DNA from: Candidatus Coprovivens excrementavium
Lineage (GTDB): Bacteria; Bacillota_I; Bacilli_A; RF39; UBA660
Assembly: GCA_944363975.1 (NCBI GenBank)
Contig: CALVVU010000003.1
Coordinates: 186,001 to 250,000 of the forward strand
Reading direction: 5' to 3'
Length of the DNA: 64,000 nucleotides
Positions within the stretch are counted from its first letter, which is position 1. Each line of letters starts with the position of its first letter. Both the position numbers and the translations under genes were made by a program. This document shows positions 55,386-62,588 of the stretch, one piece after another. Below the pieces are notes generated by a model. The model saw nothing but the letters and a program-made list of their open reading frames with translations. It had not been told where the DNA came from and searched no databases.

Positions 55386-56525
55386 ATGAATAAATTAAAT
55401 CTTAAAAGAGAAGTATTACCTTTGAAAACAGAAACAGGAAGATTGTTTACAATAAATAGAGAGTTTTTAGCTGATTTGGTAGAAGAGTTAGAAAGTTTTT
55501 TGCAGAATGAAGATTTTATGAATAACAGAACTTTTTCAAAAAAAGTATTATTTACACACGAAATAAAAGCTAATAATACTGTTGAAGGAATTAATGATTC
55601 AGTATCTTTGATTGAAAAAGTTATTGAAAATGCTAAATCAGTAAGTGATGTTGAGCGTCGTAATAGAATTATTAATTTATATAATGGGTATAGATATATT
55701 TTAGAAGGACAAGAAATTAATGAAGATACGGTTAAATATTTATATAATATATTAAGTAAAGGTTTATTGGATATTAGAGATGAAGAGAGAATGGGAGATA
55801 AATATCGAACTGCTCCAGTTTATATTTTAAGAAATGGTCGATTAGATGGAACAATGGATCACGGATTAGAAGCTGATGAAATAGAAGAATATATGAAAGT
55901 ATTTTTTGATTATGTAAATAATGGAGATAAATTTTCTTCGCCAACCGATTATTTTATAAAGTCACAAATTATGCATTTTTATTTTGTTTATATTCACCCA
56001 TATTTTGATATGAATGGACGTACTAGTAGAACGGTTGCAATGTGGTATTTATTAAATAATGATATTTATCCTTATATTATATTTAATAGAGGTATAAATT
56101 TTGATACTTCTTATGATGAGACAATTAGAGAATGTAAAAGTAGATATGAATTAACAAAATTTATTAGATATATGTTAATAAATGTAAAAAAAGAATTAGA
56201 AAAAGAATATGTTATGCATTATTTGCGTATAGCTTCGGGAAGAAAATGGGAAACTTTGGATTATCAAACTATTGAATATTTTTTATCAATGAAAGGCAAT
56301 AAGACAGTTTTAGATTATGCAAGGTTATACAATTATTTTAATGATAAGAAACGTGTTAAGGATATATATAGTTCTTTAGAACCTTTAATTATGGATGGAA
56401 CACTTAAAATTGTAAGAGAAACAAAGAAGATGATGTTTGCAGATGAACCGAATAAGGAGATTGTTATAAACCTAGAACAATTGCGAGATGTTGATATGAG
56501 TAAAGTTAAAAGATTGACATTATAG
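55386..56525 (+). CDS. Fic family protein
   Basis: Fic domains transfer AMP or other nucleotides to protein hydroxyls. The active-site loop at ~204 is HPYFDMNGRTSR; consensus is HPFx(D/E)GNGRxxR, so the Gly before Asn is Met here while His, Asp, Asn and both Arg are kept. An N-terminal helix segment KANNTVEGIN resembles the inhibitory [S/T]xxxE(G/N) motif, with the key Glu kept, so the enzyme may be self-inhibited. A C-terminal winged-helix region (VLDYARLYNYFNDKKRVKDIYSSL) follows. 379 aa. The ATG at 55386 is set by AGGAG; the in-frame ATG at 55377 abuts it. No antitoxin gene is adjacent. Confidence 0.9.
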   Translation: MNKLNLKREVLPLKTETGRLFTINREFLADLVEELESFLQNEDFMNNRTFSKKVLFTHEIKANNTVEGINDSVSLIEKVIENAKSVSDVERRNRIINLYNGYRYILEGQEINEDTVKYLYNILSKGLLDIRDEERMGDKYRTAPVYILRNGRLDGTMDHGLEADEIEEYMKVFFDYVNNGDKFSSPTDYFIKSQIMHFYFVYIHPYFDMNGRTSRTVAMWYLLNNDIYPYIIFNRGINFDTSYDETIRECKSRYELTKFIRYMLINVKKELEKEYVMHYLRIASGRKWETLDYQTIEYFLSMKGNKTVLDYARLYNYFNDKKRVKDIYSSLEPLIMDGTLKIVRETKKMMFADEPNKEIVINLEQLRDVDMSKVKRLTL

Positions 56526-56536
56526 AGTTATTTTTA

Positions 56537-56545
56537 TGTTATAAT
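56537..56545 (+). promoter_or_regulatory. Extended -10 promoter of MIF-like gene
   Basis: TGTTATAAT; predicted start near 56552 is just before AGGAGATGA, leader about 13 nt. Confidence 0.72.
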
Positions 56546-56564
56546 AAAAATAGGAGATGATAGA

Positions 56565-56906
56565 ATGCCTTATATACAAGTAAGAACAAATAAAGAATTA
56601 ACTAGAGAAAAAGAAGTTGCTATAAAGAAAAGACTTGGAGAAGCTATTTCAATTTTAAATAAAAGTGAATCTTGGTTAATGGTTGAATTTGTTGATAAAT
56701 GTAAACTTTATTTTAAAGGTGAAGATGGAGATAATTATGCTTATGTTGATATAAAGATATATGGTTCATCTTCAAGTGAATCATATAGAATTTTTACGGC
56801 AGAAGTTAGTAAGATATTAAACGAAGAAATAAATATTTTACCAAGTAATATTTATATAAGTTATGGAGAATTTAGTAATTGGGGATGGAATGGAAGTAAT
56901 TTTTAA
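56565..56906 (+). CDS. MIF/D-dopachrome tautomerase-like protein
   Basis: This 113-aa member of the tautomerase superfamily is full length for a MIF subunit (about 115 aa). It starts MPYIQVRTN, so Met removal gives the catalytic Pro1. The C terminus IYISYGEFSNWGWNGSNF closely follows the MIF pattern VYINYYDM...VGWNNSTF. An internal Lys that could act like MIF Lys32 is present (KKRLGEA). The fold forms trimers. It has no signal peptide. The next gene starts 19 nt downstream, with its own AAAGGAG, so the two may share a transcript. Confidence 0.85.
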   Translation: MPYIQVRTNKELTREKEVAIKKRLGEAISILNKSESWLMVEFVDKCKLYFKGEDGDNYAYVDIKIYGSSSSESYRIFTAEVSKILNEEINILPSNIYISYGEFSNWGWNGSNF

Positions 56907-56925
56907 TAATAAAGGAGTTTATGAT

Positions 56926-57216
56926 ATGAAAAAATTTCATTCTTTATCTGCAAAAGAACAAGATAAAATAAGAAGAGATTATAAAAATAAATATAAGAAA
57001 AGTTATGATTATTCAATTAGATTATTTATTTTATATGTTATATTGGGAGTATTTTCTGTTATTGGATTATATATTTTATTATATATTGATGTGATGTTAG
57101 GTAGTATCTTATTAACTATGAGTTTTATTTTATTAGGTATTGATTTATATTTTTTGAATAAATCAAATGATAAGTTTTATCGTTATTTAAAGAAAAAAGG
57201 CTATGTCTATAAATAG
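56926..57216 (+). CDS. Small two-span membrane protein, unknown
   Basis: I do not recognise this 96-aa protein. A basic cytoplasmic N terminus (MKKFHSLSAKEQDKIRRDYKNKYKK) is followed by two membrane helices (~33-54 and ~60-80) and a short basic tail. The ATG at 56926 follows AAAGGAG; longer in-frame starts would overlap the MIF-like gene. It is likely in the same transcript as the MIF homologue. Confidence 0.75.
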   Translation: MKKFHSLSAKEQDKIRRDYKNKYKKSYDYSIRLFILYVILGVFSVIGLYILLYIDVMLGSILLTMSFILLGIDLYFLNKSNDKFYRYLKKKGYVYK

Positions 57217-57228
57217 ATTAGCCTTTTT
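57194..57228. terminator. Bidirectional terminator
   Basis: AAAAAGGCTA (57194-57203) pairs with TAGCCTTTTT (57219-57228), lying across the convergent gene ends. Confidence 0.82.
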
Positions 57229-58336
57229 GTATTGGTTTATTATTTAAATCAAAATTATTTAATGTTTTTTTTGTTGCTAGTTCATAAAGATAGGCAGCTT
57301 TCAATTCGTATTGCCATATTAATGAATTTTTAGGAGGAGACATTGGAAGAAGTATTTCTTTTTTTATCTTATTAAGATATTTTTGGCCTTTGTGATTAAA
57401 TCCTAATATTTTAAGATAATCTAATGACATAATTTGATTATCTTTTTTAGTTAAGCCAATTAATATATGGATTAACATACGATTTATTTTGTTATATGTA
57501 TATCTTTTTGTTTTTATGTTACTAATTAGTTCATCAAAATTATTTGATTCTTTTATATATTTTAATAAGCGATATTCTATTCCTTCATCAACATCTAAGT
57601 AGATACTTAAATCATTATCGGTTAATATTTTAAATTTCAATAAATTAAATAAATTATCGTTAGTTATATGATTAATATATGGTATGACTTCTGATGGTAG
57701 ATAATTACTAATATCTTCGTTATTTATTATTTTTGTTCTAATATTTGTGGCACTAACAATTTCATTATTTGATAAAATATCATGATAGTTGCTTGTTCTT
57801 TGAATTGTTTCGGGAACAATTTTAGGATTGATTTGACGAATTGCTTTTATATATGAAATGCCTAGTAAATCATTTGGTTGATTGATATCTTCTTTAATTT
57901 CAAGAGCTTTTTTCATAGCTGTTGGGTAGTTATCACCTTCATTTAAGTATTTTTTTACTTTTTCTTCGTATGTAGGATCATTTAATTCGATGTCGACAAT
58001 TTTATTAAGAAGGGTAATATTATTTGATTCACTGCCAAATATTAAATGATCGATTTTAAGTTCATTTAAAAGCTTTATACTTTGGTATGCAAAAATATCA
58101 GAAGCTTGTGTTCCGTATACGAAAGGTAGTTCGATAATAATATCAATGTTATTAGCAAGAGAAATTTTAGTTTTGTCTTCTTTAGATAAGATAGAGATTA
58201 TTCCACGTTGAGTAAAGTAACCATTTAATATTAATATGATTAAAGAATCAGGATATTTTTCTTTTATTTTTTGAATATGGTAAATATGTCCATTATGAAA
58301 GGGATTGTATTCAGCTATTATTCCAATTATATTCAT
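57218..58336 (-). CDS. tmcAL: tRNA(Met) cytidine acetate ligase
   Basis: TmcAL (YlbM) activates acetate with ATP to make N4-acetylcytidine at the wobble base of elongator tRNA-Met. The nucleotidyltransferase motif IIAEYNPFHNGHIYHI is at the N terminus, with ISIL-type signature region, GSESNNITLLN and SATNIRTKII following. 372 aa, a little shorter than Bacillus YlbM (about 415). It is divergent from the DUF177-rpmF pair, the same neighbourhood as ylbM-ylbN-rpmF. Confidence 0.92.
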   Translation of the reverse strand: MNIIGIIAEYNPFHNGHIYHIQKIKEKYPDSLIILILNGYFTQRGIISILSKEDKTKISLANNIDIIIELPFVYGTQASDIFAYQSIKLLNELKIDHLIFGSESNNITLLNKIVDIELNDPTYEEKVKKYLNEGDNYPTAMKKALEIKEDINQPNDLLGISYIKAIRQINPKIVPETIQRTSNYHDILSNNEIVSATNIRTKIINNEDISNYLPSEVIPYINHITNDNLFNLLKFKILTDNDLSIYLDVDEGIEYRLLKYIKESNNFDELISNIKTKRYTYNKINRMLIHILIGLTKKDNQIMSLDYLKILGFNHKGQKYLNKIKKEILLPMSPPKNSLIWQYELKAAYLYELATKKTLNNFDLNNKPIQKG

Positions 58337-58396
58337 TAATACACCTTCTTTATAATTTTAATTTTATTATAATAAGTTGTATTATTCAAGAAAAGT

Positions 58397-58405
58397 TGGT
58401 ATAAT
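58397..58405 (+). promoter_or_regulatory. Extended -10 promoter of DUF177-rpmF
   Basis: TGGTATAAT; predicted start near 58412, leader about 17 nt. Confidence 0.7.
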
Positions 58406-58428
58406 GATGTGGCTAGTGGGTGATATAT

Positions 58429-58908
58429 GTGTATATTGATTTAGCTAAAATTGATGAAAAAGGTATTGTAATAGATGATACAGTATCTTTTGGAAAAGAA
58501 TATATCGAAAAAACACCGATACAGAAATTAGATAATGTTAAGATTAAAGGAAGAGCTTATTATAGTGTGACTAATGAAATTGTCTTTGATTGTCATGTTG
58601 AAGGTGTTATGGTTTTATTAGATGCTATAGATTTAGAACCGATTAATTATCCATTTAGTTTTGAAATATCAGAGATATTAAGTGAATGTGATGATGAAAA
58701 AGACCAAAATAAAATAAAAACACTTGATATTATGGATATTTTATGGCAAAATATTGTACTAGAGGTCCCAATTAGAGTTCGTCGAGATCCTGATAAAAAT
58801 TATCATCTTGAAGGAGAAGGTTGGGAACTAGTAGATGAAGAAAGAAAAAAGTTAGATCCAAGATTAGCTCCTTTGTTAGAGCTACTTGAAAAAGAAGGGA
58901 AGGAGTGA
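58429..58908 (+). CDS. DUF177 (YceD/YlbN) family protein
   Basis: This is the YceD family, which is encoded before rpmF across bacteria and has been linked to 23S rRNA stability. The core segment [34 protein letters not shown] is typical, with the single conserved Cys and the C-terminal [11 protein letters not shown]...DPRLAPL. The start is taken as GTG at 58429, with GGGTGAT just upstream; an in-frame GTG at 58420 is inside that site. About 159 aa. Four nt before rpmF, so co-translated. Confidence 0.88.
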   Translation: MYIDLAKIDEKGIVIDDTVSFGKEYIEKTPIQKLDNVKIKGRAYYSVTNEIVFDCHVEGVMVLLDAIDLEPINYPFSFEISEILSECDDEKDQNKIKTLDIMDILWQNIVLEVPIRVRRDPDKNYHLEGEGWELVDEERKKLDPRLAPLLELLEKEGKE

Positions 58909-58912
58909 AATC

Positions 58913-59107
58913 ATGGCAGTTCCTTTTAGAAGAACAAGTAAAACTAAAAAAAGAATGCGTCGTACTCACTTAAAAAAAGAAGTTGGAACTTTAACTAAAT
59001 GTCCTAAATGTGGTGCAACAATCCAACCTCATCGTGCATGTACAAAATGTGGTTACTATAAAGGTAAAGAAGTAATTGCAGTTGAGACTGACGCTACTGA
59101 AGAATAG
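58913..59107 (+). CDS. rpmF: 50S ribosomal protein L32
   Basis: This 64-aa protein starts [19 protein letters not shown], the L32 signature, with a zinc ribbon CPKCGAT...CTKCGYY (four Cys, so the zinc-bound form). The ATG at 58913 has AAGGAG upstream. It is second in the DUF177-rpmF operon. Confidence 0.97.
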   Translation: MAVPFRRTSKTKKRMRRTHLKKEVGTLTKCPKCGATIQPHRACTKCGYYKGKEVIAVETDATEE

Positions 59108-59113
59108 TTTTAT

Positions 59114-59137
59114 CTACTACTTTAGTAGTTTTTTTTT
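59114..59137 (+). terminator. Intrinsic terminator of rpmF
   Basis: CTACTA (59114-59119) pairs with TAGTAG (59123-59128), then a long T tract. Confidence 0.75.
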
Positions 59138-59207
59138 GCTTTAAAATATTTTTATTTGAAAAGTACTAGTAAATGAGATATATTACTATAGAGGTGAATA
59201 TAAAGTA

Positions 59208-59861
59208 ATGCGAAAATTATTATTTATATTAATTATGTTTCTTTTAACAGGATGTTCTTCGCAAAATATGAAATGTGATGAAGGTGTCTTAGAAGATGGA
59301 AAGTGTAAAATAGTTGAGGAAATAGAAGCTAAATTGACTTGTCGAGAAGGATATACTTATGATGAAGAGAAAGATAAGTGTGTTAATACTTTAACAATAG
59401 ATGCAAAAAAGGTTTCTATTTGTCCTAATGGATATGAAATAGGAAATGATGTTTGGTGTTATAGTGAAAAAGTTTATGAGAAGGAAAATGTAAAAGAGTG
59501 TGTTTCTGATAATATAAAAGAAGACGATAAATTGAGCTCGACTTATGAGAAAGATAATGCTTGCTATGAGAAAATTTGTACAGAAAGATCCGAAGATGGA
59601 AAGACATGTCTTACTTATCAAGAGAATAAAATAGATTATAAAGAAGATACTGTATGTCCTAAAGGAACTATTAGTGTTGATGGACAATGTCGTAAAAAAC
59701 AATGGATGACTAAAAAGGTTAGTTGTGAGATTGGCGAAATGGTTGATAATAAATGTGTTATAACTGATGAAATAGATAGAGAATATGTTTGTGAAGATGG
59801 TTTTTCTTTAAACGAGAAAACTAAAAAGTGTGAAAAAGTAAAAATTGTTAATCCACAATAA
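59208..59861 (+). CDS. Cys-rich lipoprotein with tandem CxxGY repeats
   Basis: This 217-aa secreted lipoprotein has a lipobox LLTGC at residues ~12-16, so it should be lipidated at Cys16. The mature part has about 18 Cys arranged in tandem units of the form C-x2-G-(Y/x)-x5-9-C, such as CREGYTYDEEKDKC, CPNGYEIGNDVWC, CPKGTISVDGQC and CEDGFSLNEKTKKC. This layout is like the type I repeats of apicomplexan oocyst-wall proteins and suggests a disulphide-bonded rod. It stands alone. The ribosome site is GAGGTGA. Confidence 0.82.
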   Translation: MRKLLFILIMFLLTGCSSQNMKCDEGVLEDGKCKIVEEIEAKLTCREGYTYDEEKDKCVNTLTIDAKKVSICPNGYEIGNDVWCYSEKVYEKENVKECVSDNIKEDDKLSSTYEKDNACYEKICTERSEDGKTCLTYQENKIDYKEDTVCPKGTISVDGQCRKKQWMTKKVSCEIGEMVDNKCVITDEIDREYVCEDGFSLNEKTKKCEKVKIVNPQ

Positions 59862-59906
59862 TTTATTGTTATTAGGTTATTTTAATGTTATACTATACTA
59901 AGTAAT

Positions 59907-59980
59907 GCCGATTTAGTATAGTGGTAATACAGGTGCATGGTAAGCATCAGCGGGCAGTTCAATTCTGCCATTCGGCACCA
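59907..59980 (+). tRNA. tRNA-Thr(GGU)
   Basis: A complete 74-nt cloverleaf: acceptor GCCGATT/ATTCGGC with one T-T mismatch at the sixth pair, D stem GTAT/ATAC, anticodon stem GGTGC/GCATC with loop ATGGTAA (anticodon GGT), a 4-nt variable region, T stem GGCAG/CTGCC with loop TTCAATT, discriminator A and encoded CCA. Anticodon GGU reads ACC/ACU Thr codons. It is followed by an intrinsic terminator and marks the integration site of the elements downstream. Confidence 0.92.
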
Positions 59981-60050
59981 TTGACGAATCTGTTCGAACT
60001 ATTCGAACTTTGATATATAGAAATCAATCGAAATGATTGATTTTTTCGTT
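59975..60050 (+). repeat. Direct repeat copy A: tRNA 3' tip plus terminator (attachment-site region)
   Basis: The copy starts with GCACCATTG at the tRNA 3' end, then AATCTGTTC, a GTTC-N9-GAAC inverted pair, TGATATA, and the terminator hairpin AATCAATC...GATTGATTTTTTCG. The same order recurs at 61802-61876. Confidence 0.75.
60021..60048 (+). terminator. Intrinsic terminator after tRNA-Thr
   Basis: AAATCAATC (60021-60029) pairs with GATTGATTT (60035-60043), then T's. Confidence 0.85.
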
Positions 60051-60081
60051 TAGAAAAAAATCATAAGAAAGGTTGGTGTCT

Positions 60082-60357
60082 ATGATAAACATTATCAAGA
60101 AAGAAATTGATGGAGAAGAATCGTTAAGAAAGAGATTAGAAATTATATGTGATTTTTGTAATACTACTCCAACCATTATAAATGGTAGTATTAGAAAAGT
60201 AGATAAAACTAATTTAAGTTATATTGAGCCACATAAAATAATAATCAATAATAATGTATTTCTTGCTTTTAACTACTCTAATGAAATCTATATCAATAAT
60301 TTAAGTAGAAAAATTAAGATAAATGAACTAGAAAACTACATTAAAAGCCAAAATTGA
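60082..60357 (+). CDS. Small element-borne protein, copy 1
   Basis: This unrecognised 91-aa protein is paralogous to the one at 61916: both share LRKRLEIICDF-NTTPT, INGSIRKVDKTNLSYIEPH and NYSNEIYINNLS. It looks like a small alpha/beta protein without membrane segments. It lies first inside the element, immediately after the attachment site, a place often held by excisionases or small regulators; such a role is inference. The ATG at 60082 is set by AAAGG. Confidence 0.7.
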   Translation: MINIIKKEIDGEESLRKRLEIICDFCNTTPTIINGSIRKVDKTNLSYIEPHKIIINNNVFLAFNYSNEIYINNLSRKIKINELENYIKSQN

Positions 60358-60465
60358 GGGTATTTAGCCCTTAAATACTAGACAAATCAAATAAAATGAT
60401 GTATTATATTCGTCAATAAATGACAAGTAGTATCGTCTTTATTTAGGGGAAAGAGAGGTACTTCT

Positions 60466-60534
60466 ATGATTAAACAATTTATATACGAATTATCAAATGA
60501 ATTAAATGTCTTATTTGAGGAGTCAAAATATTAG
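60466..60534 (+). CDS. 22-codon leader peptide ending inside a terminator hairpin
   Basis: A short frame beginning MIKQFIYELSNELN, preceded by AGAGAGGTA, ends at a TAG in the loop of a perfect 12-bp terminator stem. The codons FEESK are encoded by the 5' arm of that stem. This is the arrangement of transcription attenuators, where a ribosome on the leader can block hairpin formation. The downstream gene is the recombinase remnant. Confidence 0.5.
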   Translation: MIKQFIYELSNELNVLFEESKY

Positions 60535-60568
60535 TTTTGGTGCTAGTAGTTTTGACTCCTCTTTTTTT
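60517..60568 (+). terminator. Strong terminator/attenuator upstream of recombinase remnant
   Basis: GAGGAGTCAAAA (60517-60528) pairs perfectly with TTTTGACTCCTC (60550-60561) across a 21-nt loop, followed by seven T's. Confidence 0.9.
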
Positions 60569-60570
60569 GA

Positions 60571-60862
<292 letters not shown>

Positions 60863-60865
<3 letters not shown>

Positions 60866-60871
60866 TACAAT
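60863..60871 (+). promoter_or_regulatory. Extended -10 promoter of the 280-aa gene
   Basis: TGATACAAT, predicted start near 60878, leader about 15 nt with AGGAG ribosome site. It overlaps the end of the recombinase fragment. Confidence 0.6.
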
Positions 60872-60892
60872 GAATATGAGAGGAGTTAAGCT

Positions 60893-61735
60893 ATGGGAAA
60901 TAATGAATTTAATGAAGAAGCTCAAGTTGCAGAATTTTTAGCGCAATTTGATAGAATTAAAACGCCTGAAGAAATTGAAAAAGAAAAAGAAGAATATAAA
61001 AAAGAAATTTTATCTAAAGGATTTCTTCCAATAAATGATGAATTAAATGAAACTATGAATAGTCCGATGGAAGAAGTTGAGAAAAATCCTAGAACCTTTA
61101 TAATTGAGGAATGTGTACCTGCATGTAAAGAATTATGGAAAAAAAACATTTATACATTTATGGTTAGTGATCATACAAACGAAGGAGTTTGTTGGATAGA
61201 AGTTATTTTGGATAATTTATCAGATGAAAATAAAGAAATATTTACTCAATTAGAAGGAGAAGACATAATCAAATTTTCTTACCATAGAGGATGTGTTAAC
61301 TTTGGAGTAAAATATGTTGGAGTCCAAGGACAAGCAAGATTGTTAGAATTAGCACAACAATTTCAAATGCAAGATGTTCCATATGGAGAAGCGTATATTA
61401 CATTACCAGAATATTTAATAAGATGTGGTTGTTATGATGAGGTTGAAAATCCCAATTATGTTCCAATGACTGAACCTCGGGATATGGATTTACCAATGGA
61501 CCAAATAGGAGATTATCTAATTAAATATGATGAATGGAAAGATTCAGATAAAAGTAAAAAAACTCAGAAAGTATTTAATCAAACAAAAATGACTAAACCA
61601 TTAGAAGAATATTTTGATGGTACTGGTGTTGTATATGATGGTGACAGAGTATATTTAAGTGATTATCATTACAAAAAACACATGAATTATGTTAACAGTT
61701 TAACGCAAACACAAGGTTCAAAACACAAAATGTAG
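60893..61735 (+). CDS. Uncharacterised 280-aa element cargo protein
   Basis: I do not recognise it. The N terminus is a Glu/Lys-rich helix (FDRIKTPEEIEKEKEEYKKEIL), the middle a compact alpha/beta region (FMVSDHTNEGVCWIEVILDNL, IIKFSYHRGCVNFGVKYVG), and the C terminus is Lys/Gln-rich. No signal or membrane segments. It is intact with its own extended -10 and a good ribosome site, although everything around it has decayed, so it may be under selection. It sits between the two ends of a broken recombinase gene. Confidence 0.8.
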   Translation: MGNNEFNEEAQVAEFLAQFDRIKTPEEIEKEKEEYKKEILSKGFLPINDELNETMNSPMEEVEKNPRTFIIEECVPACKELWKKNIYTFMVSDHTNEGVCWIEVILDNLSDENKEIFTQLEGEDIIKFSYHRGCVNFGVKYVGVQGQARLLELAQQFQMQDVPYGEAYITLPEYLIRCGCYDEVENPNYVPMTEPRDMDLPMDQIGDYLIKYDEWKDSDKSKKTQKVFNQTKMTKPLEEYFDGTGVVYDGDRVYLSDYHYKKHMNYVNSLTQTQGSKHKM

Positions 61736-61833
61736 AAAAAGTTACTAGATTTTTATATATCAATCGTTTTGGAGAGAAAGTTGTAGATTACTACGACACC
61801 CGCACCATTGGGAAATCTGTTCTAAATGCATGA
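61732..61833 (+). pseudogene. Possible recombinase C-terminal remnant running through the attachment repeat
   Basis: One frame stays open across the end of the 280-aa gene and reads FLYINRFGEKVVDYYDTRTIG, then through the second attachment copy to a TGA at 61831. It looks like a protein tail rather than random AT-rich DNA. Placement at the element end suits an integrase 3' end. The family assignment is a guess. Confidence 0.3.
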
Positions 61834-61876
61834 ACTTTTGATATAAGAATCAATCAGAAATGATTGATTTTTTCGT
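61802..61876 (+). repeat. Direct repeat copy B of the tRNA 3' tip region
   Basis: GCACCATTG, then AATCTGTTC, a GTTC-N9-GAAC pair, TGATATA and the hairpin AATCAATC...GATTGATTTTTTCG, matching 59975-60050 with scattered differences. The upstream tRNA body is missing, as expected for the distal junction of an element. Confidence 0.75.
61848..61874 (+). terminator. Duplicated terminator hairpin
   Basis: AATCAATC (61848-61855) pairs with GATTGATT (61862-61869), then T's; it is a copy of the tRNA-Thr terminator. Confidence 0.8.
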
Positions 61877-61915
61877 TTTTATGAAAAATTCAACCTAGAA
61901 GAAAGGTTGGTGTTT

Positions 61916-62185
61916 ATGATTAATGTAATCAAACAAGAAATTGATATGGAGGAGCCCTTAAGAAAAAGATTAGAAATTATTTGTGATTTTTTTAATACTA
62001 CTCCAACATTTATAAATGGTAGTATAAGAAGAATTGATAAAACTAATTTAAGTTACATTGAACCACACAGAATTATTATTAATGGTATGACTTTTCTTGT
62101 TTTTAATTATTCCAATGAAATCTATATTAATAACCTGAGTAAAAATATTAAATTAACTGAACTAGAAGAAAATAGAAAAAATTAA
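61916..62185 (+). CDS. Small element-borne protein, copy 2
   Basis: This 89-aa paralogue of the product at 60082 differs at scattered positions but keeps the full frame and the motifs LRKRLEIICDF, INGSIRRIDKTNLSYIEPH and NEIYINNLS. The ribosome site GAAAGGTTGGTG and its spacing are also conserved. Function unknown. Its last codons run into the relaxase remnant. Confidence 0.68.
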   Translation: MINVIKQEIDMEEPLRKRLEIICDFFNTTPTFINGSIRRIDKTNLSYIEPHRIIINGMTFLVFNYSNEIYINNLSKNIKLTELEENRKN

Positions 62186-62575
62186 AATATTAACCGAAAA
62201 CAATGAAGTATTATCTTTTAAAGTAGATACTCTATTTAAAAATATTGATAATTAAAATAAAGAGATTAAAGAATTGAAAAAAGATAATAAACATCTTGAA
62301 GAATTAGTAAATCATTTTAAAGATTTATTTAATAGATTAATCACCTTTATCTAACATAAAATTTTTGCAAAAGACAAAGAACGTGAAGGTTATTGGAAAC
62401 TTTCAAAGGACTTATACGAGCATGTAATATTTAGTGATAAAACCATTATCGACATAAAAGATGACTATGATTGGAATAAAAAAATGATAAACACAAAGAT
62501 TATGATGATTTTGATTTAGAAGGAAATAATGTTGTATGCTATAATGAAATAGAAGGCATAAAAGTGATTAGTTAG
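62166..62575 (+). pseudogene. Relaxase (Mob) C-terminal remnant
   Basis: One frame reads ILTENNEVLSFKVDTLFKN, stop, KEIKELKKDNKHLEELVNHF then FNRLITFI, stop, FAKDKEREGYWKLSKDLYEH and IIDIKDDYDWNKK, and then shifts frame to NDKHKDYDDFDLEGNN and ends at 62575. The coiled coil followed by DKEREGYW...SKDLYEH is typical of the C-terminal tail of mobilisation relaxases on plasmids and ICEs. Two in-frame stops and one frameshift show it is dead; the catalytic N-terminal part is gone. Confidence 0.7.
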
Positions 62576-62588
62576 GAGAATAGTAATT

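Noticed and set aside
59986-60010. CGAAC and GTTCG motifs after tRNA-Thr as a possible LexA site
   Set aside because: The half-sites occur as a direct repeat and a GTTC-N9-GAAC pair, not CGAAC-N4-GTTCG, and recur at the second attachment copy, so they fit recombination arms better.
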